Source: Sipunculus nudus
Taxonomy: Eukaryota; Annelida; Sipuncula; Golfingiida; Sipunculidae
Reading direction: 5' to 3'
Length of the DNA stretch: 64,000 nucleotides
Assembly: GCA_026874595.1 (NCBI GenBank)
Contig: CM049317.1
Location: 17,035,382-17,099,381 of the forward strand
A program made the translations under genes and the position numbers. The notes under the pieces are model-generated. The model did not search any database and was not told the DNA's origin. It saw only the letters and a program-made list of their open reading frames with translations. Positions 1-10,319 of the stretch are shown here, piece by piece (position 1 is the stretch's first letter; each line of letters opens with the position of its first letter).

Positions 1-74
1 GAATAAATGAGAGTACTAAAACTTTTAATAAATGTAACAAATGCCTAGTCAACCATTTGAATAACGACACCTAC

Positions 75-228
75 TTTCCCCTTACTCTCTCCGAACCGTT
101 TTCTCTGTATTCCCTGAAACGCAGAATTTGGATGCCGACGTGATCACCAAATTCTTCAAATTTGATTCTTGTCATTTGAAGGCGGCCAATGTCCAGTTCT
201 AGCCGATTGTGGAAATATTTCTTCGTAT
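75..228 (-). CDS. Exon 3 of a secreted NTF2-like paralogue (partial gene, left edge)
   Basis: This minus-strand exon is open throughout and exactly 154 nt long, the same length as exon 3 of the complete paralogue at 8886-9039. It starts after an AG acceptor (rc of 229-230) in phase 1 and ends at GTAGGT in phase 2, as in the paralogue. The translation keeps the paralogue's spacing: D/E-x-KKY at the start, KFEE-x-GD in the middle and EYR-x-x-GSERV-x-GK at the end. These residues fit the central helix and beta strands of an NTF2-like fold. Exon 4 would lie left of the window. No convincing exon 2 or exon 1 was found between 229 and 1500, so the gene may be broken upstream or those exons may have diverged. 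Whether the copy is functional cannot be told. Confidence 0.6.
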
Positions 229-1497
229 CTTGAATCAAAGTCGGAATAGACTTTGACCATATTTAAGATATCGTTGAGGATAATGAAGCACAGGCACATA
301 AGGAAAAGTGAAGGTATAACCTTTGCACCTGCAGCATGCCGTCATAAAGTTCTAACTTTGCAAACTCGGTGGAACATTGCACTGAAAAACCTGTAGGCTC
401 TGCAGGTAAACTTATATCAAACATGTGAGGATAGTAAAGTATTATAAAGGGAAGCATATTTTTTCCGTTTCATTGTTTCATTGGCTTGATGTAAGGAAGA
501 AGGTTCCTTTCATTAATAATTAAAATATTTAATTTTCAATAAAAACAGAGCAAATGATTTCGAAAGCCACAACATTTCTCAAGGAAAACAAGCATGCAGG
601 CGATTTTACATTGTGCCAAATCATGCATTATGAGCAGTGATGTAATAAAGAGCGTTTTATATTTCATGATAAAAGGATATTATTAGGCTATGCAGGATAT
701 CTGCGCCGCAGTAATATGTCAGTAACAAAATGGAATGTAAATTTGTGAAGTGTGTCTCAAAGAATGTCAATTAAAAACCCTCCAAAAAACAGGGGTATTT
801 TAAAAGAAAAATAATTGGCTCTTTTTGAAAGCACATCGGAGCACATGATGATATTAACCCGCTGTATACATACTGCTGTTTTACAAACAAGTATTCATGT
901 GATTTTTTTCTCTTCTTCCTTGGTATGTACATTGATAGGGATGACACTGATACATCCAAGCCATGTTTGGAAGTTCCCTGATCAGCCCGACATGATTCGA
1001 TTAATTGTGTTCCGGTTTATTCCAGCAAACGTTAGTTCCACAACTGTTCAAAGTTCCAATAGATCAAACTCTCCTTTATGACCACCATATACAAAGCCAT
1101 CTACTTTGAAATAATTATAGAATTACTCCTTTTTTCATAGTAATAAGTAAACTGACTACATGTAACGATATTGCATTCTTTCAACATCACGACTGATCAG
1201 CAAATATTTTTTGTTAAGCTCTGTCTTTAAATAAATATATAATATTTTTGTATTGTGTCTACAGATGAGGGTTAAGGAAACAATACAACTGAAACGCCAG
1301 GTTAATTTTAAGGCTTCCAAAGTCATGTAAGAATAACCAAATAGTTAAATATTTTATTTACAGATATCTTCCTTTGTCTTTGGTTTCAGATGGCATTATC
1401 TGTTGAAAAGACGGGAGATGCGCATTTGCCTTTATTTCAACACGTTTTAAATATAACGGCAACTTTTCAATTGAAACAAAGAAGGCTTGTTGAGAGA
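229..1497. other. Gene-free stretch, AT-rich
   Basis: This should hold the upstream exons of the 75-228 copy if that gene were intact. I found no signal-peptide exon and no exon with the exon 2 pattern on the minus strand. The short open frames here have no recognisable domain. Confidence 0.4.
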
Positions 1498-2680
1498 AGC
1501 ATTAAATATCGAGATTTCATGTTTTCTCATTTGATTCAGATATGCTATCTTCAGTCAGGCATAAATATTTGTTTATCATTCAAATAAAAGTATAATTCCG
1601 ACAAGTAAGGGACAGGGCGTTGCTCAGGCCTTGAGGCTTTGGAAAAGGCTGTTTCTAAAAGTGAGAAAAGTACAAGCTTCTCAGGGCCTTGCAGGTTCGC
1701 TCTGCCTTAACGACAGGTTTTGATTTCTTTTTATAATAAAATCATCTGGCATTTTTTTCACAGCTGCTCATACGCCATTTTGCTGCAGAGCCTAAGCTAC
1801 CGACGAGACATGCTAGTCATAAGTGTTATACCCTCCAGTTGTATATAAACAACCTCATTGAAGGTTATCACAGTAAACGGGTTATTTTCTTCAAATCTAA
1901 ATTTTTCTACGTAGATATTTATTATTTTACATGGTTAAATAAGACCAAAGGTGAGAGAAATACTAGATACGTTATCTTCTATTCCGCGTGTGACGCAGAT
2001 GAACTGCTGTTATCAATATGACGGACAGGAGCTTCCACATTTCTGAGATAATAGGGTATTAGGTTTGTGCCTTGATGAAGTCAATATTATTAAGCTTGAA
2101 TGTTAAGTGAAATAGAAATTATGAGGATTATTCGTCTAAATAAAGCTATCAATGTGATGTTCTTTTAGTAAAATTACCAATTTAATTAATATTTCACCAT
2201 TCCTTTTTTGGCGAAAATTTAATTACAATCGGAATAATTAGACAATTCTCGAGAATCACAATTATTTCTCGTTTGGTAGAGATATGTCCTTCTTTACTCT
2301 TGATTGCTGGAGGGATCTTACGATTCTATGCGACAAATTTTCTTCCATGATGAGTCAGAAGGTCCGTTTTCCCAGATGAATAGCATACTACAAGTGGATT
2401 AAAATGGCAACTCAATACTGGAGTTAAAGTTTATGTGCTTAGTTATGCAGGAATTGCATACTACATATTTGATTAAAAATTGTTCTTTACAAATGTTCTT
2501 TTAACCACATTTTTGTTTTGGATATTTATTCTGTTCGTTTCAACAGTTATAATCATGACCATTTTTTCTGATCCGTTCGTACACTCCATTTATTAAGTTT
2601 CAACAGTGACAGAATATTCATAATCCACGATGGTACGATTCATCTGTGGAGGAATACAGACAAGCGTGATACAGAGTATC
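1498..2680 (-). repeat. Duplicated block, copy 1 (downstream flank of the NTF2-like family)
   Basis: This block aligns by eye with 7858-8850 and 19668-20400. Shared landmarks are a stretch near 1500-1600, the 'ccgacgaga/tat/catgctagtcat' stretch near 1801-1820 (8110-8131 in copy 2), and the last-exon region near 2290-2390. The block is the 3' part and downstream flank of the minus-strand NTF2-like genes. It loses similarity after about 2680, where a microsatellite and hairpin follow. Confidence 0.65.
2318..2387 (-). pseudogene. Last exon of an NTF2-like paralogue, frameshifted relic
   Basis: On the minus strand, after an AG acceptor, the reading T-ATG-CTA-TTC-ATC-TGG matches the start of exon 4 in the complete gene (MLLIW there, MLFIW here). 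It runs on through a P-S-D-S-S-W segment. After the Trp-Lys codons about one base is missing relative to the paralogue. This changes frame, turns the conserved C-terminal WN segment into an unrelated tail, and stops at TAA (2318-2320). The codon matching the paralogue's second Trp reads TAG in the original frame. No exon 3 is found upstream, where a microsatellite and hairpin now sit, so this copy is dead. Confidence 0.6.
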
Positions 2681-2865
2681 AGTTACGGTGGTACAGCAGT
2701 TGAGAAGACGTCCATCTCTTACGATATCGGCAAGACGCACAAATGGATATCGACTTCACAACAGGCATGGTCGCTTACACGCGAAACCAAAATACAATGG
2801 GTGTTCCGGCGTGAGTTAATTCAATAGAGACGAAAGGCAGTGATATATAGAAGTCTGTTTATTCG

Positions 2866-2868
<3 letters not shown>

Positions 2869-2900
<32 letters not shown>
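2869..2900. repeat. (AT)n microsatellite
   Basis: Simple AT dinucleotide run directly before the 2904-3001 hairpin. Confidence 0.95.
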
Positions 2901-2903
<3 letters not shown>

Positions 2904-2904
<1 letters not shown>

Positions 2905-3001
2905 TTAAGATAAACAGCGACGCCTTTTAGATAGACTAACTAGTTTATTAACTAGTTTATTATTGATTTGTCTATCTAAAAGGCGTCACTGTTTATCTAA
3001 C
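2904..3001. repeat. Near-perfect inverted repeat (hairpin, MITE-like)
   Basis: The arms 2904-2937 and 2970-3001 are reverse complements with one mismatch and one indel over about 32 bp. The loop holds a direct repeat of AACTAGTTTATT. The hairpin abuts an (AT)n run on the left. It could be a tiny foldback element or an extruding palindrome. No coding content. Confidence 0.85.
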
Positions 3002-3290
3002 TTTAGCTTCAACTACAGACTAACACGGCTATACCATATATTTAGGTATGCTCCAATCTAGCTTTCATTGAAGCACAAATAAACAACTGATCCTTTTTCT
3101 GTGTCACGTGACTGATCCTCTGCAGTAGTTATGGCCGGTTCGTGTCATTATCCGAATAGAAACAACAGAAGCAACAAAAACCCGGTAGTCCGAGTAGAAA
3201 GCAAAATGGAACCAAACAACCATGGTAACTACGAGACAATATATTATTATAATATTATAATCCTGTTCTTTCAGCCGTTACACCTCTCTG

Positions 3291-3357
<67 letters not shown>

Positions 3358-4440
3358 AATCCTTTCATTGCCAGATATAATTACCCGCATTTGACTTGCT
3401 AATTAGTCATGCATTTTTAGATCCGGGCACCAGATGAATTCAGACCACTTGTTAGCTTTTCAAATATGCCACTCAAAGCACCTAGGACTGTAGAGCACTG
3501 GTCTTCATCAGCCAATTCGTACCGAGTGTATACAACAACATGAGTGATCGTAGGGGGGCTGTAATCTTGACCTATATACTTATATTCTTGTTGTGTCATT
3601 ACACTTTTCAGGTACAGGCATATGGTATGTAGATTTATAGCTCTGTAATGTTACCTTTTTTTAGAGTATTAAGGCACATTATCATGAAAAATGTATTACC
3701 CTTGAATAATCGAAGGTAATCACAATGAAATTTATGAAATAGTCATTATCTGATCTCAAATATGAAACTCAGGCAGGGTTTTAAACCGAATTCAACGCAA
3801 TGATCTGAACTATCGTGGAGCGCATAGAACATATAAGTTTATCCATAAAGGAACAGGTTTTCTGTTCATAATTTGCGATAGACACAGTAGGTTCTGATCC
3901 CAGCATACGCGAAATCAGGTTAAGCGTCCCCACAAGACCAGTGAAAAAGAACAGTTTTCACATTACAACAAATGTGACATAGGTCTCGAAAGACAAAATT
4001 GGTCCATTACTTTCAGCCAACAAAATATCGGCGTTGGTTCACAGACTGATGGTATCTGTTAAGCATTATTGTCGTACCACACCGGGGACTGTTAGACACG
4101 TCCTGCACTGAAGCTCAGACTAAACAGCACATCCACACCATAATTAAGGAAGACTTAACTATAGCTACGCAACGCAAATAACAAAAGCACGGTACAATGA
4201 AACTGTAGACCACCTAAATTTCTTCCGTCAAGGCTGTGGCTCAAGTTTAGCTAAAAGTATTATAGGGTTGACTTCAGGGCAAATCCGGACACACAAACCT
4301 CTTAGTTTTTGAGCGTTATTTACCTACCGCCGTGAACTGAGCTAAAATAATCTTTACTAAAGACCCACTTGTGAATCTAGCTTTCACTCAATATTTGATT
4401 CCTCTAATGGATATGTATAAACGATAAATACCTAGGCCTG
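3002..4440. other. Gene-free stretch with microsatellite
   Basis: Contains an (AT)n run at about 3293-3356. A 60-codon minus-strand frame at 3417-3599 has no recognisable domain and no splice-site support. Nothing else was recognised. Confidence 0.5.
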
Positions 4441-5540
4441 ATTGGCATCTAGCTTTCCCAGGTGTAAACTGTGTATATAACATAAAACACTATGCTCTTC
4501 TCGTAGGAAAAGGTACAAAAATTCCATGGGCCAAATCAAAACCCTTTGATTAGCATGGTCTCTCTGCTATCAAAATATGTTTGTTTGCCATTAAATTGGC
4601 CGTTGATGTAAGTGCCAAAGAAGTTGCGATGGTAAAGCGCTTGTGAAAGTCAGGAATATCAGAAAACCTATGCATTTCTTACTTAAACATCATAAAATCA
4701 TAACCTAAATTACCATAAATGTGTATTTAGAGATGCCAAGTCACCTAACATCCAGACTTGATTCATATAATGGTGATGTAAATAAGCGTCGTTGCCTTGG
4801 CAACATATTAACAAGGAACCATTAACATTTGAGAAAATATAGTTGCATTGTTACTAACAACATCATAGTACAAACTATGTGCCTATTTATATATGCTTAA
4901 GGTTGTGTGGTTCATAGCCAACATTAAAGATTACCTTCATGCAAAACCAAAGCCGTTGCTATGGCAACACATACATGGTCAACAAAGACATGATAGACTT
5001 ACAACATTCTGATAGTCCATAGAGCCTCCTGGGGCAGAATGGACCTCCTCCTGTTTTTGCATTAATTAAAACCACGTTTTCTCGTAAGCCAAGAACCTGA
5101 CCCTACTGGAATCTGCCTTTTTAACCATTGATCTGGGGTTGTTTTGATCATCTGACGCATAACCATTACAACGTTATTATAAAAAAAAATCAAATTGAAA
5201 AAGGTCATAGATTTGTTACTTAACAAAATAATAAACTCTGTGTCACATAATCATTTAACATCATTTAACCTCTGGCCAAGTATTGACCCACTCCCCTTCA
5301 TTCATACAAGAAAACCTAATTTTCTAGTTAGCCAAGATAATGAGTTAGTAGGATCTGCTTGTTTGCCATTGATCCATGTTGCCACGTAATTGCAGAAAAT
5401 CATCATAGATATGATAGACACGCAAAATAGTTGTAGACCAGATTCTCGGCAGGCATGGACTCCCTTTATTTTAAGGTCATAATTTATACTTATATGCTGG
5501 TGGGTTGGTTCTGGCTTGTAACTATGATCACACACTGATG
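4440..5540 (-). repeat. Diverged interspersed repeat units, minus orientation
   Basis: At least two units here, near 5040-5140 and 5300-5400, read on the minus strand, match units at 6985-7100 and 7338-7435 on the plus strand. Shared strings include TGGATCAATGGCAAA and AACTAGAAAATTAG. Short palindromic GTTGCCATGGCAAC-like motifs recur near 4790, 4950 and 7340. No protein can be assigned. Confidence 0.5.
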
Positions 5541-6479
5541 AAAACTTTGAAAATTGAAAAAAAAATCTATATTAGGTAAAAAAAAAAGAAAACAATATTC
5601 GCGTCAAAGAATACACATTCGAAGCTGCCTGGTCAAGTACAGTCGAAATCTAGGTCATATAATGTCATGGAAAATCGACGTAATCGCAGAAAATGAAATT
5701 AGACTTGATAGACCTGAAACAATTGATGATCAATTTAGGACCCAGAATCTGCTCGTTACGACTTCGTCCGAAGGGAGGACACTTAAAGGGTTTGCTTAGG
5801 TTTAAAAAAAAAATATGTCAATTGTCAGTTTTGGTATATTGTAGAGAGATTTTCGAATGCAGAGACTTTTAAAATTTAAAACCTTTCGAAGCCGAAATTG
5901 CTTTAAACTTATACCAGAGGCACCTGTAAAAACTTATATTACAAGCATTTGTATTATTTCGTTAAATACATTTTTTTATATGTTGTCAGTTATATATAGT
6001 AGTGATATTGTAGTTTAGTGATAGATTGATATTCTAATCTATTATATTTTTATAATGCTTGTATTAATTTATGTTTATATAATATAAAACATATCAAGTA
6101 CATGTCTATTGATATTTTATAATTTTATAACTGGTATTCCCATAATATAAATTGATCCGATTCTGTTAAAAATGCAAGTACAAGATTTAATCAAATATGT
6201 ATTAGAGACATTCTCCTGATTATTTTATACATGGGATTCTTAGTTTCCGGGAAGGAAACTTAATCAATTGCGTTTTTTTTCCTTTTGTCCTTGCCTCCAC
6301 AAGAATTCTAGCCAGGGAGCGCCCTGTTTAAATATAGAGTTGAGGATATATGATAGCCTGATAATGAAAAAAAAACAAAATCAAAGTGTTTGCAAAGTTA
6401 CATCTTGATTTATAAGGGCAACTTATTATGTTTGGACCAAACTCTAATCATGTCAAATAAATAAAAGTATGCTCCCTTC

Positions 6480-6925
6480 TACCATACATACTAAATGTTA
6501 GAAAGACATACTCTTTGCCCCTCCTGTCATGATCTCTTAGCTGTTCCATTCACAAGGTCATCGACTGTAAGCATGAGAGCTTTTGGTGTAGCTGGTCAAA
6601 AACTTTGGAATGAATTACCTCAGTACCTGCGAACACATTCCAGTCTGTCCGCTTTTAACTCTCAACTTCCAACCCATTTGTTAAAATAGTTTTACGGATA
6701 TTGAAGTCAAGGACTCTGTGATTTTAATTCTTGGATAATTTTTTTAGTTTGAAACTTTATTTTGTAATGTTTTTATTGATTCATTTTATTTATTGCTAAT
6801 TTAACAAATATCTTTCAATTTATCATTTTTAGTCCTGTACAGCGTTTAGGGTATCATGTCTTTAGGATTTTACGCTTTATATAATAAAATATTTACTATT
6901 ATTATTATTACTACTACTATTTTTA
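6480..6925 (+). mobile_element. 3' end of a non-LTR retrotransposon (LINE) with TTA-rich tail
   Basis: The 64-codon frame at 6495-6689 ends a LINE ORF2. It has the pattern MRAFGVAGQKLWNELP, then SLSAFNSQL and THLLK just before the stop. This is the C-terminal signature common at the end of reverse-transcriptase ORFs of CR1/L2/Jockey-type elements (R-A-F-x-V-A-x-x-x-L-W-N-x-L-P ... F-x-x-x-L-x-T-H-L). The 3' UTR ends with a GTACAGCGTTTAGGG-like stretch and a (TTA)n tail at 6896-6920, as in such elements. Everything 5' of this is missing, as expected for a 5'-truncated insertion. The exact clade is not resolved. Confidence 0.8.
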
Positions 6926-6975
6926 TTTGTTTTGTTAAGTAACAAGTAAGACCTTTTTAATTATAAATTTTTCTC

Positions 6976-7510
6976 TACCCTATTGCCAAGGTAGCGGGTC
7001 AGATGGCCAAAACCACCACTGATCATTAGCAAACAAGCAAATATTGATAGCTGAGGTAGATGGTTAACAAGAAGACGTGATTTCAATTACTGCCTTGAGG
7101 GGACGGGGTCCATGCCGGGTAAAAGGCTATATGGTCTACATCTTTTTTGTAAGTGAATTATGTCTTAACTGTTTTTTCCGTTGCCTTGCAATGATCATGA
7201 TTTTGCAAGACTATAACATTAAATGACCGAGATCATGCATGTCATAGACCAGACAGCTTAAAATATGTATACTTTGGCCCATGTCATATTTTATTTTGTT
7301 CATTAATAAATACATGACTTTAAATTTTTTTTAATATGTTGCCATGGTAACGGGACCACAACCATCAATGGATCAATGGCAAATACGAATATGCTAATAA
7401 CAGAAGTTCTTGGCGAACTAGAAAATTAGTCATTACAAAATATGCCTAAAGGGGAATTGGTCCATGCTGTACCAGAAAACCATGGTCTTCCCATATATGG
7501 TAGGTCTATC
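6976..7510 (+). repeat. Diverged interspersed repeat units, plus orientation
   Basis: Two units start near 6985 and 7338, about 350 bp apart. Each has a 'ttgcca-gta-cggg' start, a gatcat/atcaatggcaaa segment, and a later 'ggtccatgc' segment. They match the minus-orientation units at 4440-5540, so the LINE fragment sits inside an inverted arrangement. Confidence 0.5.
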
Positions 7511-8405
7511 GTGAATAAAAAGGAATAAGACTCAGGTAAATGGTTCAGGGGTAAGTTTGAGCTTTGTAAGCTCAAAACATCGTGTAAAAATATATGTGAT
7601 TCCTGTCATTTTCTGTCACTTAGTGTGATTGGTATTATCATGATTTCGGAGAATACATATATTCTGTTTTTCAGGACTGTTGTGTTCCTATGATCATGGA
7701 TAGTATATCGGCTGAACAACAATAATTGTGCTCAAATTAATCCAATTTGAAGATGTAAGAATTCATTAATTTTATATAAAAAAAAATTACCCACCAGCAT
7801 TAGCTTTTTTTTTCAAATATCCTCATTCATTTTTTAAATATCCACGGCTTTTTAAGATGAGCTTCAAATGTCGAAATTTTCATTATTTCTTCGTTTCATA
7901 CAGGTACGTCTTTCTACAGTCAAGCATACTTTTATATTTTTCTTCTTATAGAATAGTCAATTCAGACGAGTAGGAGATTGTTTAGTGATCCAGGCGTTAA
8001 AATAGTGTTTAACAGTAAGAAAAGTAAACAATCTCGTCAGATTCTTCGCTCTGTCTTAACGATATTTAATAAGTTCTATTTATAATAAAAAATGCCATCT
8101 TTGTTGTGTACAGTAAGCCACCGACGAGTTATGCTTGTCATCAGATTTCTACTCTCTGGGTATAAACAAAGACATTTGACGGTTATCAGGATGACCGGTA
8201 TACTTTAATAAATTGTTTTATTGTTTCTACTTAGATATTTATTAGTCGCATATTTATTAGTCGCATTAATATTTAGCTCGCAGTTTTAGCGAAGTAGATA
8301 TTATATATTAAAGTACCTCTAAAAAGTTTGCAATGTGACGTAATCTTAATGACAAAATCAAATACTTTAAACATATAAACCAATACTGTCATATATTTTG
8401 TTGTT

Positions 8406-8411
8406 TTTATT
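8406..8411 (-). promoter_or_regulatory. Polyadenylation signal of the NTF2-like gene
   Basis: AATAAA on the minus strand about 80 nt after the stop codon. The paralogue block near 19895 keeps the hexamer, while the block at 1498-2680 has lost the exact form. Confidence 0.5.
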
Positions 8412-8489
8412 TAATTGCATTGGAAGAATCAGACGATTCTGGAGAGCCCCAGTTGCTTTTTCTTTGGTCTAGATATGTCCCGCCCCTGA

Positions 8490-8580
8490 CTAGCTTGCTG
8501 GAGGGTTGTTACGATTCCATGCGGCATATTTGATTTTCCAAATTGAGTCTGAACGATCTTTCACCCAGATCAGAAGCATA
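8490..8580 (-). CDS. NTF2-like gene, exon 4 (last)
   Basis: Starts with T-ATG after a CAAG acceptor and ends in TAG. It encodes the last two beta strands, with MLLIW and WKIKYAAWN, then NRNNPPAS. The copy at 19979-20069 has the same 91-nt length and nearly the same tail. Confidence 0.8.
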
Positions 8581-9828
8581 CTTGAAGTCGAATGAAATGA
8601 CATGCCAAAGTTAAAGTAAACGTTGGTGTGCTTTGTTATGCAGGATTAATACTAAATTCATGCTGATTAAGTTATACCATTATCAACAGATCTACCAATC
8701 GCAAATTATCTTAAAATATTCGCTCTGTGCATTCAGCATTTAAAACTATGACAACTTTCTCTGGTTCATTTCGCACACTTCTTATTTAAAGGTTTCAAAA
8801 AGGACAACATACCCATGCATGATTATACGCTTTAACTGTTTAGGAATACGGAAAATATGGTTAAACACCTTGAGAGAATGCTTACTTCCCGTTTACCCTT
8901 TCCGACCCATCTTTCCGGTACTCTTCCATATGTACAGTTTCTACAACAACACCATCGCCACATTCTTCAAATTTACTTTGATTTAATTTGGCAGATCCAA
9001 CTGCCTTCTGACGCCGGATCTGCATATATTTCTTAAACTCTGTAATCGGAAAATAAGTTATCTTAGATCCCATTCGGACATTACACGTTAAGGATTTTTA
9101 CTCTATCAAAACGGTTTGCTATCAACCATAATCAAATAAATTGTTTCTAATTAAATCAATATGTTTCATAAGTAGAAGGAGTTTTAGCAACGAGATCGGT
9201 GAGAGAGGATTAATTTATCTTTTTCTACTCAAGGAATTAGAGACAACACAAATTCCATTCTTATATCTACATTTTTATCTCTAAAACGATTATAATAATG
9301 AAAGCGAAACTAAACATTACATTTTTAATGAGACATAACTGTTTTTTCCTGACCGGAATGTTAATATATTTTCTTTAATTTTAAAGAATAAATTTTATGC
9401 AAAGACAAAAGAAAAATAATTGTGAAAGTTATTTTGCTTCCTTACCTTCTCCTTTTAAAATTTGGTTATCCGGACGAAGCAAAATCACGTCTGGTGAATA
9501 GTATTTGCGTTCATGTAAGGGCAACTGCTTGTCGTTGAATAATTTTAAGTGCTGGTTCTGAATAAGTTGTATTCTTTTTACAGTTGGGTCTGTCTTACCT
9601 AGTGACAAAATGATTTATATTTACAATGAAAAAATTGAAATTCTTATTGTGTCCTTTGTATTGTTTTCTTTCTCGAAATACGTATATACGTGAATGCTAC
9701 TACAGTGTAAATAGAATAATAATGTCTCTAGATATTTAACCAGATTGGCACATACCTTTATCATCTCCGAGATTCCCACGAACACCTATCAGGAATAGAA
9801 CAATGCTGAGCTTCCGCAGGTGGTTCAT
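8490..9828 (-). CDS. Secreted NTF2-like (SnoaL/DUF4440-type) protein, complete four-exon gene
   Basis: Four minus-strand exons join in frame: 9756-9828, 9446-9598, 8886-9039 and 8490-8580 (471 nt, 156 aa plus stop). Introns are GT-AG, with phases 1, 1 and 2. Residues 1-18 form a signal peptide (MNHLRKLSIVLFLIGVRG). The rest reads as one NTF2-like domain. A first helix carries QLIQNQHLKLF. Then come the typical KYYSPDVILLRP turn, a 'LKGEEFKKYM' helix start, KFEECGD-VVVET and EYRKDGSERVNG strands, and the closing MLLIWVKD and WKIKYAAWN strands. This order and spacing matches the SnoaL-like/DUF4440 families, which include small enzymes and ligand-binding folds. A catalytic role cannot be assigned. 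The gene belongs to a local family with one partial and two dead copies. Export from the cell is inferred from the signal peptide. A stop codon read directly after GK in exon 3 is an alternative, but exon 4, conserved in two more copies, argues for splicing. Confidence 0.8.
8886..9039 (-). CDS. NTF2-like gene, exon 3
   Basis: 154 nt, after a GATTACAG acceptor and before the donor GTAAGC. It encodes EFKKYMQIRR to SERVNG. The last two bases (AA) complete a codon with the first base of exon 4. Confidence 0.8.
9446..9598 (-). CDS. NTF2-like gene, exon 2
   Basis: 153 nt, phase 1 to phase 1, with acceptor GTCACTAG and donor GTAAGG. It encodes GKTDPTVKRI through LLRPDNQILKGE, the part with the YY-x-PD turn diagnostic of NTF2-like folds. 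Only this copy of exon 2 was found in the window. Confidence 0.8.
9756..9828 (-). CDS. NTF2-like gene, exon 1 (signal peptide)
   Basis: The ATG at 9828-9826 opens a hydrophobic leader and the exon ends AAAG before the donor GTATGT. A TATA-like stretch (about 9869-9875) and an octamer-type ATGCAAAT (rc of 9907-9914) lie upstream on the minus strand. Their use is unproven. Confidence 0.75.
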
Positions 9829-10199
9829 GTTGATATTGCAAGATCACGAGTGAATTTAGTCAAAACCGTGTATAGTGGGGAACATAAAGAGCCAAACAAG
9901 CAGTCAATTTGCATATCTGTTATGTTAGAGCAATAACCAAGATCCAGTAGTGAAATATCCCACAAACTTGTTTAATCTATTAATGCATAATTGAAAGGAA
10001 CAGCCGTGCTTGTCACAGCTGGATGACATGCATGGCAATCAATATAGTTTGAAAAATAATAATAATAAAATATAATATATATAATATATATATATATAAT
10101 AAATTTCATTTCAGGAGTATTCACAACATACATTCACGGAGTTTAGTCTCCGTTTACGGAACGGATGCATGAGAGAATTTATTTTATAATTTGTTCAAA

Positions 10200-10311
<112 letters not shown>

Positions 10312-10319
10312 AGATCATG

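Larger units (their letters stand above)
7858..8850 (-). repeat. Duplicated block, copy 2
   Basis: Aligned by eye with 1498-2680 and 19668-20400. This copy contains the last exon and the 3' flank of the complete NTF2-like gene. Confidence 0.65.

Noticed and set aside
8882-9073. Reading the minus-strand frame at 8882-9073 as a complete small gene starting at its Met and ending after GK
   Set aside because: An acceptor lies inside it at 9040 and a donor at its end. The exons before and after join in phase to give a complete domain, so it is an internal exon.
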